DNA of 64,000 nucleotides from Phocoena phocoena (taxonomy: Eukaryota; Chordata; Mammalia; Artiodactyla; Phocoenidae): NCBI RefSeq assembly GCF_963924675.1, contig NW_027077403.1:18501-82500 (forward strand), read 5' to 3'. Shown piece by piece: positions 48,068-61,100 of this stretch. Each line of letters begins with the position of its first letter. Position 1 is the stretch's first letter. Under the pieces are notes generated by a model. The model saw nothing but the letters and a program-made list of their open reading frames with translations, made no database searches and was not told the origin of the DNA. Position numbers and translations under genes: made by a program.

Positions 48068-48560
48068 GACAAGGGTTTAGGTTAAGTGTACGTGTTAGGG
48101 TACTGGTTAGTGTTAGTGTACGGGTTAGGTTTAGGGCACGGGTTAGGGTAAGGCTGCGGGTAAGGGTTAGGGTTAGGGTTGGGGTTAGGGTTAGGGTACG
48201 GGGACGGTTTAGAGGATAGGTTAGTGTACGACAACGCTTTAGGGTGAGCGTAGGTGTTAGGGTATGGGTAAGTTTTACCGTATGGTTTAGGATTAGGGGA
48301 CGGGTTAGGGTAAGGCTTCGGGTAAGGGTTAGGGTTAGGGTTAGGGTTAGGTTTAGGGGACGGGGACGGTTTAGGGGACATGTTAGGGTACGACAATGGT
48401 TTAGGGTGAGCGTACGTGTTAGGTTACGGGTTAGTGTTAGCGTACGGGTTAGGATTAGGGAATGTGTTAGGGTAAGGCTTCGTGTAAGGGTTAGGGTTAG
48501 GGTTAGTGTTAGGTGACGGGGACGGTTTAGGGGACACGTTAGGTTACGACAACGGTTTAG
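48068..48560 (+). repeat. Duplicated block, copy 2 (offset ~4.3 kb)
   Basis: Partner of 43,740-44,230, with the same rare variants, including 'ggctgcgggtaaggg' and the altered 'gacacgttaggttacgac'. Confidence 0.7.
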
Positions 48561-51112
48561 GGTGAGCGTACGTGTTAAGGTACGGGTTAGTGTTAGCGTA
48601 CGGGTTAGGATTAGGGGACGGGTTAGGGTAAGGCTTTGGGTAAGGGTTAGGGGTAGGGTTAGGGTTAGCGTTAGGGGATGGGGACGGGGACGGGGACGGT
48701 TTAGGGGACAGGTAAAGGTAAGACAAAGGTTTAGGGTGAGCGTACGTGTTAGGGTACGGGTTAGTGTTAGCGTACGGGTTAGGATTAGGGGACTGGTTAG
48801 GGTAAGGCTTCGGATAAGGGTTAGGGTTAGAGTTAGGGTAAGGGTTAGGGTTAGGGGATGGGGACGGTTTAGGGGACAGGTTAGTGTACGACGACGGTTT
48901 AGGGTGAGCGTACGTGTTAGGGTAATGGTTAGTGTTAGCGTACGCGTTAGGATTAAGGGACGGTTTAGGGTAAGGCTTCGGGTAAGGGTTAGGGTTAGGG
49001 GAAAGGGACGTTTTAGGAGACAGGTTAGGGTACGACAACGGTTTAGGGTGAGCGTACGTGTTAGGGAACTGGTTAGTGTTAGTGTACGCGTTAGGATTAG
49101 GGGACGGGTTAGTGTAAGGCTTCGGGTAAGGGTTAGGGTTAGGGTTAGGGTTAGGGGACGGGGACGGTTTAGGGGACAGGTTAGGGTACGACAATGGTTT
49201 AGTGTGAGCGTACGTGTTAGGGTACGGGTTATTGTTAGCGTACGGGTTAGGATTAGGGGACGGGTTAGGGTAAGGCTTCGGGTAAGGTTTAAGGTTAGTG
49301 TTAGGGTTAGGGTTAGGGGACGGGGACGGTTTAGGGAACAGTTTAGGGTACAAAAACGGTTTAGGGTGAGCGTACGTGTTAGGGTACGGGTTAGTGTTAA
49401 TGTACAGAGTAGGTTTAGGGGACGGGTTAGGGTAAGACTTCGGGTAAGGGTTAGGGTTAGGGTTAGGGTTAGGGTTAGGGGACGGGGACGGTTTAGGGGA
49501 CAGGTTAGGGAACGATAACTGTTTAAGGTGAGCATACGTGTTAAGGTATGGGTTAGTTTTAGCGTAAGCGTTAGGATTAGTGGACGGGTTAGGGTAATTC
49601 TTTGGTTAAGGTTTAGGGTTAGGGTTAGGGTTAGGGTTAGGGGACGGGGATGGTTTAGGGGACAGGTTAGTGTATGACAACGGTTTAGGGTGAGCGTACG
49701 TGTTAGGGTACTGGTTAGTGTTAGCGTACGCGTTAGGATTAGGGGACGGGTTAGGGTAAGGCTTCGGGTAAGGGTTAGGGTTAGAGTTAGGGCTAGGGTT
49801 AGGGTTAGGGGATGGGGACGTTTTAGGGGACAGGTTAGGGTACGACAACGGTTTAGGGTGAGCGTACGTGTTAGGGTACTGGTTAGTGTTAGCGTACGCG
49901 TTAGGATTAGGGGACGGGTTAGTGTAAGGCTTCGGGTAAGGGTTAGTGTTAGTGTTAGGGTTAGGGGACGGGGACGGGGACGGTTTAGGGGACAGTTTAG
50001 GGTACAAAAACGGTTTAGAGTGAGCGTACGTGTTAGGGTACGGGTTAGTGTTAACGTACGGAGTAGGATTAGGGGACGGGTTAGGGTAAGGCTTCGGGTA
50101 AGGTTTAAGGTTATGGTTAGGGTTAGGGGACGGAGACGGTTTAGGAGACAGGTTAAGGTACGATAACAGTTTAAGGTGAGCGTACGTGTTAGGGTATGGT
50201 TTAGTTTTAGCGTACGCGTTAGGATTTGTGGACGGGTTAGGGTAAGGCTTTGGGTAAGGGTTAGGGTTAGGGTTAGGGTAAGGGTTAAGGTTAGGGGACG
50301 GGGATGGTTTAGGGGACAGGTTAATGTACGACAACGGTTTAGGTTGAGCCTACGTTTTAGGGTACGGGTTAGTGTTAGCGTACAATTTACGATTAGGGGA
50401 TGGGTTAGGGTAAGGCTTCGGGTAAGGGTTAGGGTTAGGGTTAGGGTTAGGGTTAGGGTTAGGGTTAGTGTTAGGGGACCGGGACGGTTTAGGGGACAGG
50501 TTGGTGTACGACAACGGTTTAGGGTGAGCGTACATGTTAGGGTACGGGTTAGTGTTAGCGTATGGGTTAAGATTAGGGGACCGTTTACGGTAAGGCTTCG
50601 GGTAAGGATTAGGGTTAGATTTAGGGTTAGGGTTAGAGTTAGGAGATTGGGACGGTTTAGGGGACAGGTGAGGGGACGACAGCAGTTTAGGTTGAGGGTA
50701 CGTGTTAGGGTATGTGTTAGTGTTAGCGTACGGGTTAGGATTAGGGGACGTGTTAGAGTAAGGCTTTGGGTAAAGGTTAGGGTTAGGGTTAGGGTTAGGG
50801 TTTGGGGACGGGGATGGTTTAGGGGATAGGTTAGTGTACGGCAACAGTTTAGGGTGAGCGTACGTGTTAGGGTATGGGTTAGTGTTAGCGTACGGGTTAG
50901 GATTAGGGGACGGGTTAGGGTAAGGCTTCGGGTAAGGATTAGGGTTAGGGTTAGGGTTAGGTTTAGGGTTAGGGTTAGAGCACGGGGAGGGTTTATGGGA
51001 CAGGTTAGTGTACGTCAATTGTTTAGTGTGAGCGTACGTGTTAGGGTACGGGTTAGTGTTAGCGTACCGTTTAGGATTAGGGGACGGGTTAGGTAAAGGC
51101 TTTGGGTAAGGC

Positions 51113-51149
<37 letters not shown>

Positions 51150-54100
51150 GTAGGGTTAGGGTTAGGATTAGGCTTAGGGTTAGGGTTAGGGGACGGGGAC
51201 GGTTTAGGGGACAGGTTAGGGTACGACAACGGTTTAGGGTGAGCGTACGTGTTGGGGTACGGGTTAGGGTTAGCGTACGAGTTAGAATTACGGGACGGGT
51301 TAGGGTAAGGCTTCGGGTAAGGGTTAGGGTTAGGGTTAGGTTTAGGGTTAGGTTTAGGGGGCGGGGATGGTTTAGGGGACACGTTAGGGTAGGACAACGG
51401 TTTAGGGTGAGCGTACGTGTTACGGTCCGGGTTAGTGTTAGTGTACGGGTTAGGATTAAGGGACGGGTTAGTATAAGGCTTCGGGTAAGGGTTAGGGTTA
51501 GGGTTAGGGTTAGGATTTGTGGACGGTGACGGTTTAGGGGACAGGTTAGGGTACGACAACTGTTTAGGGTGAGCGTATGTGTTAGGGTATGGGTTAGTGT
51601 TAGCGTACGGGTTAGGATTTGGGGACTGTTTAGGGTAAGGCTTCGGGTAAGGGTTAGGGTAAGGGTTAGGGTTAGGGTTAGGATTAGGGTTAGGGTTAGG
51701 GGACGGGGACGGTTTTGGGGACAGGTTAGGGTACGACAACGGTTTAGGGTGAGCGTACGTGTTAGGGTACGGGTTAGTGTTAGCGTACGGTTTAGGATTA
51801 GGGGACGGGTTTGTGTAAGGCTTCGGGTAAGGGTTAGGGTTAGGGTTAGGGTTAATGTTAGGGGATGGGGACGGTTTACAGGACAGGTTAGGGTACGACA
51901 ATGGTGTAGGGTGAGTGTACGTGTTAGGGTACGGGTTAGTGATAGCGTACGGGTTAGGATTAGGGGACGGTATAGGGTAAGGCTTTGGGTAAGGGTTAGG
52001 GTTAGGGATAGGGTTAGGGTTAGGGGACGGGGACGGGGAAGGTTTAGGGGACAGGTTAGTGTATGACAATGGTTTATGGAGAGCGTACGTGTTAGGGTAC
52101 GGGTTAGTGTTAGCGTACGGGTTAGGATTAGGGGACGGGTAAGGGTAAGGCTTCGGGTAAGGGTTAGCGTTAGGTTTAAGGTTAGGGTTAGGGTTAGGGG
52201 ACAGGGACGGTTTAGGGGACAGGTTAGGGTACGACAACGGTTTAGGGGGAGCGTACGTGTTAGGGTACCGGTTAGTGTTAGCGTACGGTTTAGGATTAGG
52301 GGACTGGTTAGTGTAAGGCTTCGGGTAAGCGTTAGGGTTAGGGTTAGGGTTAGGTTTAGTGTTAGGGGACAGGGACGGTTTAGGGGACAGGTTAGGGTAC
52401 GACAACGGTTTAGGGGGAGCGTACGTGTTAGGGTACCGGTTAGTGTTAGCGTACGTGTTAGGATTAGGGGACGGGTAAGGGTAAGGCTTCGGGTAAGGGA
52501 TAGGGTTAGGGTTAGGATTAGGGTTAGGGTTAGGGCACGGGGAAGGTTTAGGGGACAGGTTAGTGTATGACAATGGTTTAGGGAGAGCGTACGTGTTAGG
52601 GTACGGGTTAGTGTTAGCGTACGGGTTAGGATTAGGGGACGGGTAAGGGTAAGGCTTCGGGTAAGGGTTAGCGTTAGGTTTAAGGTTAGGGTTAGGGTTA
52701 GGGGACGGGGACGGTTTAGGGGACAGCTTAGGGTACGACAACGGTTTAGGGTGAGCGTACGTGTTAGGGTACGGTTTAGTGTTAGCGTACGGTTTAGGAT
52801 TAGGGGACGGGTTACTGTAAGGGTTCGGGTAAGGGTTAGGATTAGGGTTAGGTTTAGGGTTAGCGTTAGGGGACGTGGACGGTTTCGGGGGCAAGTTATG
52901 GTACGACAACGGTTTAGGGTGTGCGTACATGTTAGGGTACTGGTTCGTGTTAGCGTATGGGTTAGGATTAGGGGACGGGTTAGGGTAAGTCTTCGGGTTA
53001 GGGTTCGGGTTACGGTTAGGGTTAGGGTTAGGTTTAGGGGACGGGGACGGTTTAGGGGACAGGTTAGGGTACGACCACGGTTTAGGGTGAGTGTATTTGT
53101 TAGGGTATGGGTTAGTGTCAGCGTACGGGTTAGGATTAGGGGACGGGTTAGTGTAAGGCTTCGGGTAAGGGTTAGGGTTAGGGTTTGGGTTAGGGTTAGG
53201 GGACGGGGACAGGGACGGTTTAGGGGACAGGTTAGGGTACGACAACGGTTTAGGGTGAGCGTACGTTTTAGGGTACGTTTTAGAGTTAGCGTACGGGTTA
53301 GTATTAGGGGACGTGTTAGGGTAAGGCTTCGGGTATGGGTTAGGGTTAGTGTTAGGTTTAGGGTTAGGGTTAGGGAACGGGGAAGGTTTAGGGGGCAGGT
53401 TAGGGTACGACAAGTGTTTAGGGTGAGCGTACGTGTTAGGGTACGGGTTAGTGTTAGCGTACGTGTTAGGATTAGGGGACGGGTTAGGGTAAGGTTTCGG
53501 GTAAGGGTTAGGGTTAGGGTTAGGGTTAGGGTTAGGGTTAGGGGATGGGGACGGTTTAGGGGACAGGTTAGGGTACGACAACAGTTTAGGGTGAGCATAC
53601 GTGTTAGGGTACGGGTTAGTGTTAGCGTATGGGTTAGGATTAGGGGACGGGTTAGTGTAAGGCTTTGGTAAGCGTTAGGGTTAGGGTTAGTGTTAGGTTT
53701 AGGGGACGGGGACGGTTTAGGAGACAGGTTAGGGTATGGCAACCGTTTAGGGTGAGCGTACGTGTTAGGGTAAGGGTTAGTGTTAGCGTACGTGTTAGGA
53801 TTAGGTGACGGGTTAAGGTAAGGCTTCGGGTAAGGGTTAGGGTTAGGGATAGTGTTAGGGTTATGGTTAGGGGACGGGGACGTTTTAGGGGTAAGGTTAG
53901 GATACGACAACGATTTAGGGTGAGCGTACGTGTTAAGGTATGGTTTAGTGTTAGCCTATGGGTTAGGATTAGGGGACGGGTTAGTGTAAGGCTTCGGGTA
54001 AGGTTTAGGGTTAGGTTTAGGGTCAGGTTTAGGGTTAGTGTTAGGGGATGGGGACGGTTTAGGGAACCGGTTATGGTACGACAACGGTTTAGGATGAGCG

Positions 54101-55509
54101 TACGTTTTACGGTATTGGTTAGTGTTAGCCTACGGGTTCGGATTAGGGGGCGGGTTAGGGTAACGCTTCGGGTAAGGGTTAGGGTTAGGGTTAGGGGACA
54201 GGGACGGTTTAGGGGACAGGTTAGTGTATGACAACGGTTTAGGGTGAGCGTACGTGTTAGGGTACTGGTTAGTGTTAGCATACGCGTTAGGATTAGGGGA
54301 CGGGTTAGTGTAAGGCTTCGGGTAAGGGTTAGGGTTAGGGTTAGGGGACGGGGACGGTTTAGGGGACAGGTTAGGGTACGACAATGGTTTAGTGTGAGCA
54401 TACGTGTTAGGGTACGGGTTATTGTTAGCGTACGGGTTAGGATTAGGGGACGGGTTAGGGTAAGGCTTCGGGTAAGGTTTAGGGTTAGTGTTAGGGTTAG
54501 CGTTAGTGGACGGGGATGGTTTAGGGGACAGTTTAGTGTACAACAACGGTTTAGGGTGAGCGTACGTGTTAGGGTACGGATTAGTGTTAACGTACGGAGT
54601 AGGATTAGGGGACGGGTTAGGGTAAGGCTCCGGGTAAGGGTTAGGTTTCGGGTTAGGGTTAGGGTTAGGGTTAGGGGACGGGGACGGTTTAGGGGACAGG
54701 TTAGGGTACGATAACAGTTTTAGGTGAGCGTACGTGTTAGGGTATGGGTTAGTTTTAGCGTAAGCGTTAGGATTAGTGGACGGGTTAGGGTAATTCTTTG
54801 GGTAAGGGTTAGGGTTAGGGTTAGGGTTAGGGTTAGGGTTAAGGGACGGGGATGGTTTAGGGGACAGGTTAGTGTACGACAACATTTTAGGGTGAGCCTA
54901 CGTGTTAGGGTACGAGTTAGTGTTAGTGTACGAGTTAGGATGAGGGGATGGGTTAGGGTAAGGCTTCGGGTAAGGGTTAGGGTAAAGGTTAGGGTTAGGG
55001 TTAGGGTTAGGGGACGGGGACGGTTTAGGGAACAGGTTATGGTACGACAATGGTTTAGGGTGAGCGTATGTGTTAGGGTATGGGTTAGTGTTAGCGTACG
55101 GCTTAGGATTAGGGGACGGGTTAGTGTAAGGCTTCGGGTAAGGGTTAGGGTTAGGGTTAGGGTTAGGGTTAGGGTTAGGGAATGGGGACGGTTTAGGGGA
55201 CAGATTATGGTACGACAACGATTTAGGGTGAGCGTACGTGTTAGGATACGGGTTAGAGTTAGCATACGGGTTAGGATTACGGGACGGTTTATGGTAAGGC
55301 TTCGGGTAAGGGTTCGGGTTAGGGTTAGGGTTAGGGTTAGGTTTAGGGGACGGTGACGGTTTAGGGGACAGGTTAGGGTATGACAACGGTTTAGGGTGAG
55401 CGTACGTGTTAGGGTCCGGGTTAGTGTTAGCGTACGGGTTAGGTTTAGGGGACGGGTTAGGGTAAGGCTTCGGGTAAGGGTTAGGGTTAGGGTTAGGGTT
55501 AGGGTTAGG

Positions 55510-56500
55510 GTTAGGGAATGGGGACGGTTTAGGGGACAGGTTAGGGTACGACAACAGTTTAGGGTGAGCGTACGTGTTAGGGTACGGGTTAGAGTTAGCA
55601 TACGGGTTAGGATTAGGGGACGGGTTAGGGTAAGGCTTCTGGTAAGGGTTCGGGTTAGGGTTAGGGTTAGGGTTAGGGTTAGGTTTAGGGGATGGTGATG
55701 GTTTAGGGGACAGTTTAGGGTACGACAGTGGTTTAGGGTGAGCCTACGTGTTAGGGTACGGGTTAGTGTTAGCGTACGGGTTAGGATTAGGGGACGGGTT
55801 AGTGTGAGGCTTCGGGTAAGGGTTAGGGTTAGGGTTAGGGTTAGGATTAGGGGACGGGGACGGTTTAGGGGACAAATAAGGGTACGACAACGGTTTAGGG
55901 TGAGCGTACGTGTTAGGTTACGGGTTAGTGTTAGCATACGGGTTAGGATTAGAGGACGTGTTAGGGTAAGGCTTCGGGTAAGGGTTAGGGTTAGGGTTAG
56001 GGTTAGGGTTAGGGTTAGGAGACGGGGACGGTTTAGGGGACAGGTTAATGTATCACAACGGTTTAGGGTGTGCGTATGTGTTAGGGTACGGTTTAGTGTT
56101 AGCGTACGGGTTAGGATTAGGGGACGGGTTAGGGTAAGGCTTCGGGTAAGGGTTAGGGTTAGGGTTAGGGTTAGGGTTAGGGTTAGGGTACGGGGACGGT
56201 TTAGGGGACAGGTTATTGTACGACAACGGTTTATGGTGAGCGTATGTGTTAGGCTACGGGTTAGTGTTAGCGTACGGGTTAGGATTAGGGGATTGGTTAG
56301 GGTAAGGCTTCGGGTAAGGGTTAGGGTTAGGGTTAGGGTTAGGGGACGGGGACGGTTTAGGGGACAGGTTAGGGTACAACAACGGTTTAGGGTGAGCTTA
56401 CATGTTAGGTTATGGGTTAGTGTTAGCGTACGGGTTAGGATTAGAGGACGTGTTAGGGTAAGGCTTCGGGTAAGGGTTAGGGTTAGGGTTAGGGTTAGGG
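55510..56500 (+). repeat. Multi-unit super-repeat, copy 1
   Basis: A block of several ~165 bp units that recurs at 57,142-58,138. Markers: 'agagttagcatac' at 55,591, 'gcttctggtaaggg' at 55,635, 'agaggacgtgttag' at 55,951, 'tatcacaa' at 56,051 and 'aggctacggg' at 56,251. All are offset by 1,632 bp from their partners; the offset becomes 1,638 bp near 56,443, one hexamer more. Confidence 0.85.
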
Positions 56501-57141
56501 TTAGGGGATGGGGACGGTTTAGGGGACAGGTTATGGTACGACAACGGTTTATGGTGAGCGTACGTGTTAGGCTACGGGTTACTGTTAGCGTACGGGTTAG
56601 GATTAGGGTATGGGTTAGGGTAAGGCTTCGGGTAAGGGTTAGGGTTAGGGTTAGGGTTAGGGTTAGGGAACGGGGACGGTTTAGGGGACAGGTTAGGGTA
56701 CGACAACGGTTTAGGGTGAGCGTACATGTTAGGGTACGGGTTAGTGTTAGCGTACGGGTTAGGATTAGGGAACGGGTTAGGGTAAGGCTTCGGGTAAGGG
56801 TTAGGTTTAGGGTTAGGGTTAGGGTTAGGGGACGGGGATGGTTTAGGGGACAGGTCAGTGTATGACAACGGTTTAGGGTGAGCGTACGTGTTAGGGTACG
56901 GGTTAGTGTTAGCGTACGGTTTAGGTTTAGGGGACAGGTTAGGGTAAGGCTTCGGGTAAGGGTTAGGGTTAGGGTTAGGGTTAGGGGACGGGGATGGTTT
57001 AGGGGACAGGTTAGGGTACAACAACGGTTTAGGTTGAGCGTACGTGTTAGGGTACGGGTTAGTGTTATCGTAAGGGTTAGGATTAGGGGACGGGTTAGGG
57101 TAAGGCTTCGGGTAAGGGTTAGGGTTAGGGTTAGGGTTAGG

Positions 57142-58138
57142 GTTAGGGAACGGGGACGGTTTAGGGGACAGGTTAGGGTACGACAACGGTTTAGGGTGAG
57201 CGTACGTGTTAGGGTACGGGTTAGAGTTAGCATACGGGTTAGGATTAGGGGACGGGTTAGGGTAAGGCTTCTGGTAAGGGTTCGGGTTAGGGTTAGGGTT
57301 AGGGTTAGGGTTAGGTTTAGGGGATGGTGATGGTTTAGGGGACAGGTTAGGGTACGACAACGATTTAGGGTGAGCCTACGTGTTAGGGTACGGGTTAGTG
57401 TTAGCGTACGGGTTAGGATTAGGGGACCGGTTAGTGTAAGGCTTCGGGTAAGGGTTAGGGTTAGGGTTAGGGTTAGGGTTAGGGGACGGGGACGGTTTAG
57501 GGGACAAATTAGGGTACGACAACGGTTTAGGGTGAGCGTACGTGTTAGGTTACGGGTTAGTGTTAGCGTACGGGTTAGGTTTAGAGGACGTGTTAGGGTA
57601 AGGGTTCGGGTAAGGGTTAGGGTTAGGGTTAGGGTTAGGGTTAGGGTTAGGAGATGGGGACGGTTTAGGGGACAGGATAGTGTATCACAAAGGTTTAGGG
57701 TGTGCGTATGTGTTAGGGTACGGTTTAGTGTTAGCGTACGGGTTAGGATTAGGGGACGGGTTAGGGTAAGGCTTCGGGTAAGGGTTAGGGTTAGGGTTAG
57801 GGTTAGGGTTAGGGTTAGGGTACGGGGACGGTTTAGGGGACAGGTGATGGTACGACAACGGTTTATGGTGAGCGTACGTGTTAGGCTACGGGTTAGTGTT
57901 AGCGTACGGGTTAGTATTAGGGGATGGGTTAGGGTAAGGCTTCGGGTAAGGGTTAGGGTTAGGGTTAGTGTTAATGTTAGGGGACGGGGACGGTTTAGGG
58001 GACAGGTTAGGGTACGACAACGGTTTAGGGTGAGCGTACGTGTTAGGTTACGGGTTAGTGTTAGCGTACGGATTAGGATTAGAGGACGTGTTAGGTTAAG
58101 GCTTCGGGTAAGGGTTAGGGTTAGGGTTAGGGTTAGGG
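57142..58138 (+). repeat. Multi-unit super-repeat, copy 2
   Basis: Partner of 55,510-56,500, with the same markers at 57,223, 57,267, 57,583, 57,683 and 57,883. The offset is 272 hexamers over most of the block. Confidence 0.85.
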
Positions 58139-61100
58139 GACGGGGACGGGGACGGTTTAGGGGACAGGTTAGGGTACGACAACGGTTTAGGTTGAGCGTA
58201 CGTGTTAGGGTACGGGTTAGTGTTATCGTAAGGGTTAGGATTAGGGGACGGGTTAGGTTAAGGCTTCGGGTAAGGGTTAGGGTTAGGGTTAGGGTTAGGG
58301 TTAGGGGACGGGGACGGTTTAGGGGACAGGTTAGAGTACGACAACTGTTTAGGGTGAGCGTACGTGTTAGGGTATGGGTTAGTGTTAGCGTACGAGTTAG
58401 GATTAGGGGACGGGTTAGGGTAAGGCTTCGGATAAGGGTTAGGGTTAAGTTTAGGTTTAGGGTTAGGGTTAGGGAACGGGAACGGTTAAGGGGACAGGTT
58501 AGGGTACGACAACGGTTTAGGGTGAGCGTACGTGTTAGGGTACGGGTTAGAGTTAGCATACGGGTTAGGATTAAGGGACGGGTTAGTGTAAGGCTTCGGG
58601 TAAGTGTTAGGGATAGGGTTAGGGTTAGGGTTAGGGTTAGGCGACGGGGACGGTTTAAGGGACAGGTTAGTGTACGACAACGGTTTAGGGTGAGCGTACG
58701 TGTTAGGGTACAGGTTAGTGTAAGCGTACGGGTTAGGATTAGGGGACGGGTTAGGGTAAGGCTTCGGGTAAGGGTTAGGGTTAGGGTTATGGTTAGGGTT
58801 AGGGGATGGGGACGGTTTAGGGGACAGGTTACGGTACGACAATGGTTTATGGTGAGCGTACGTGTTAGGCTATGGGTTAGTGTTAGCGTACGGTTTAGGA
58901 TTAGGGGACGGGTTAGGATAAGCCTTCGGGTAAGGGTTAGGGTTAGGTTTAGGGTTAGGGGACGGGGACGGTTTAGGGGACAGGTTAGGGTACGACAACG
59001 GTTTAGGGTGAGCGTACGTGTTAGGGTACGGGTTAGTGTTAGCGTACGGTTTAGGATTAGTGGACGGGTTAGGGTAAGGCTTCGGATAAGGGTTAGGGTT
59101 AGGGTTAGGGTTAGGGTTAGGGGACGGGGACGGTTTAGGGTACAGGTTAGGGTACAACGGTTTAGGGTGAGCGTACGTGTTAGGGTACGGGTTAGTGTTA
59201 GCGTACGGGTTAGGATTAGGGGACGGGTTAGGGTAAGGCTTCGGGTAAGGGTTAGGGTTAGGGTTAGGGTTAGGGTTAGGGGACAGGGACGGGGACGGTT
59301 TAGGGGAGTGGTCAGTGTATGACAACAGTTTAGGGTGAGCGTACGTGTTATGATACGGGTTAGTGTTAGCGTACGGTTTAGGATTAGGTGACGGGTTAGT
59401 GTAAGGCTTCGGGTAAGGGTTAGGGTTAGGGTTAGGGTTAGGGTTAGGGGACGGGGATGGTTTAGGGGACAGGTTAGGGTACGACAACGGTTTAGGGTGA
59501 GCCTACGTGTTAGGGTTAGGGTTAGGGTTAGGTTTAGGTTTAGGGGACGGGGACGGTTTAGGGTACAGGTTAGAGTACGACAACGGTTTAGGTTGTGCGT
59601 ATGTGTTAGGTACGGGTTAGTGTTTGCGTACGGGTTAGGATTAGGGGATGGGCTAGGGTAAGGCTTCGGGTAAGGGTTAGGGTTAGGGTTAGGGTTAGGG
59701 TTAAGGTTAGGGTACGGGAACGGTTCAGGGGACAGGTTATGGTACGACAATGGTTTATGGTGAGCATAGGTGTTAGGCTACGGGTTGGTGTTAGCGTACG
59801 GGTTAGGATTAGGGGATGGGTTAGGGTAAGGCTTCGGGTAAGGGTTAGGGTTAGGGTTAGGGTTAGGGTTAGGGTTAGGGGACGGGGACGGTTTAGGGGA
59901 CAGGTTAGTGTATGACACCAGTTTAGGGATAGCGTACGTGTTAGGGTACGGGTTAGTGTTAGCGTACGGTTTAGGATTAGGGGACGGGTTAGGGTAAGGC
60001 TTCGGGTAAGGTTTAGGGTTAGGTTTAGGGTTAGGGTTAGGGGACGGGGACGGTTTAGGGGACAGGTTAGGGTACGTCAACGGTTTAGGGTGAGCGTACG
60101 TGTTAGGGTTAGGGTTAGGGTTAGGGTTAGGGTTAGGGTTAGGGGACGGGGACGGTTTAGGTGACAGGTTAGAGTACGACAACGGTTTAGGGTGAGCGTA
60201 CGTGTTAGGGTACGGGTTAGAGTTAGCATACAGGTTAGGTTTAGGGGACGGGTTAGGGTAAGGCTTCGGGTTAGTGTTAGGGTTAGGGTTAGGGTTAGGC
60301 GACGGGGACGGTTTAAGGGACAGGTTAGGGTACGACAACGGTTTAGGGTGAGCGTACGTGTTAGGGTACAGGTTAGTGTTAGCGTACGGGTTAGGATTAG
60401 GGGACGGGTTAGGGTAAGGCTTCGGGTAAGGGTTAGGGTTAGTGTTAGGGTTAGGGGATGGGGACGGTTTAGGGGACAGGTTAGTGTACGACAACGGTTT
60501 ATGGTGAGCGTACGTGTTAGGCTATGGGTTAGTGTTAGCGTACGGGTTAGGATTAGGGGACTGGTTAGGGTAAGGCTTCGGGTAAGGGTTAGGGTTAGGT
60601 TTATGGTTAGGGGACGGGGACAGTTTAGGGGATAGGTTAGGTTACGCAACGGTTTAGGATGAGCGTACGTGTTAGGGTACGGGTTAGTGTTAGCGTACGG
60701 GTTAGGATTAGGGTACGGGTTAGGGTAAGGCTTCGGGTAAGGGTTAGGGTTAGGGTTAGAGTTAGGGTTAGGGTTAGGGGACGGGGACGGTTTAGGGGAC
60801 AGGTTAGTGTACGACAACGGTTTAGGGTGAGCCTACGTGTTAGCGTACGTGTTAGTGTTAGCGTACGGGTTAGGATTAGGGGACTGGTTAGGGTAAGGCT
60901 TCGGGTAAGGGTTAGGGTTAGGGTTAGGGTTAGGGTTAGGGGATGGGGACGGTTTAGGGGACAGGTTAGGGTACCACAACGGTTTAGGGTGAGCGTACAT
61001 GTTAGGGTACGGGTTAGTGTTATCGTATGTGTTAGGATTAGGGGACGGTTTACGGTAAGGCTTCGGGTAAGGGTTAGGGTTAGGGTTAGGTTTAGGGTTA

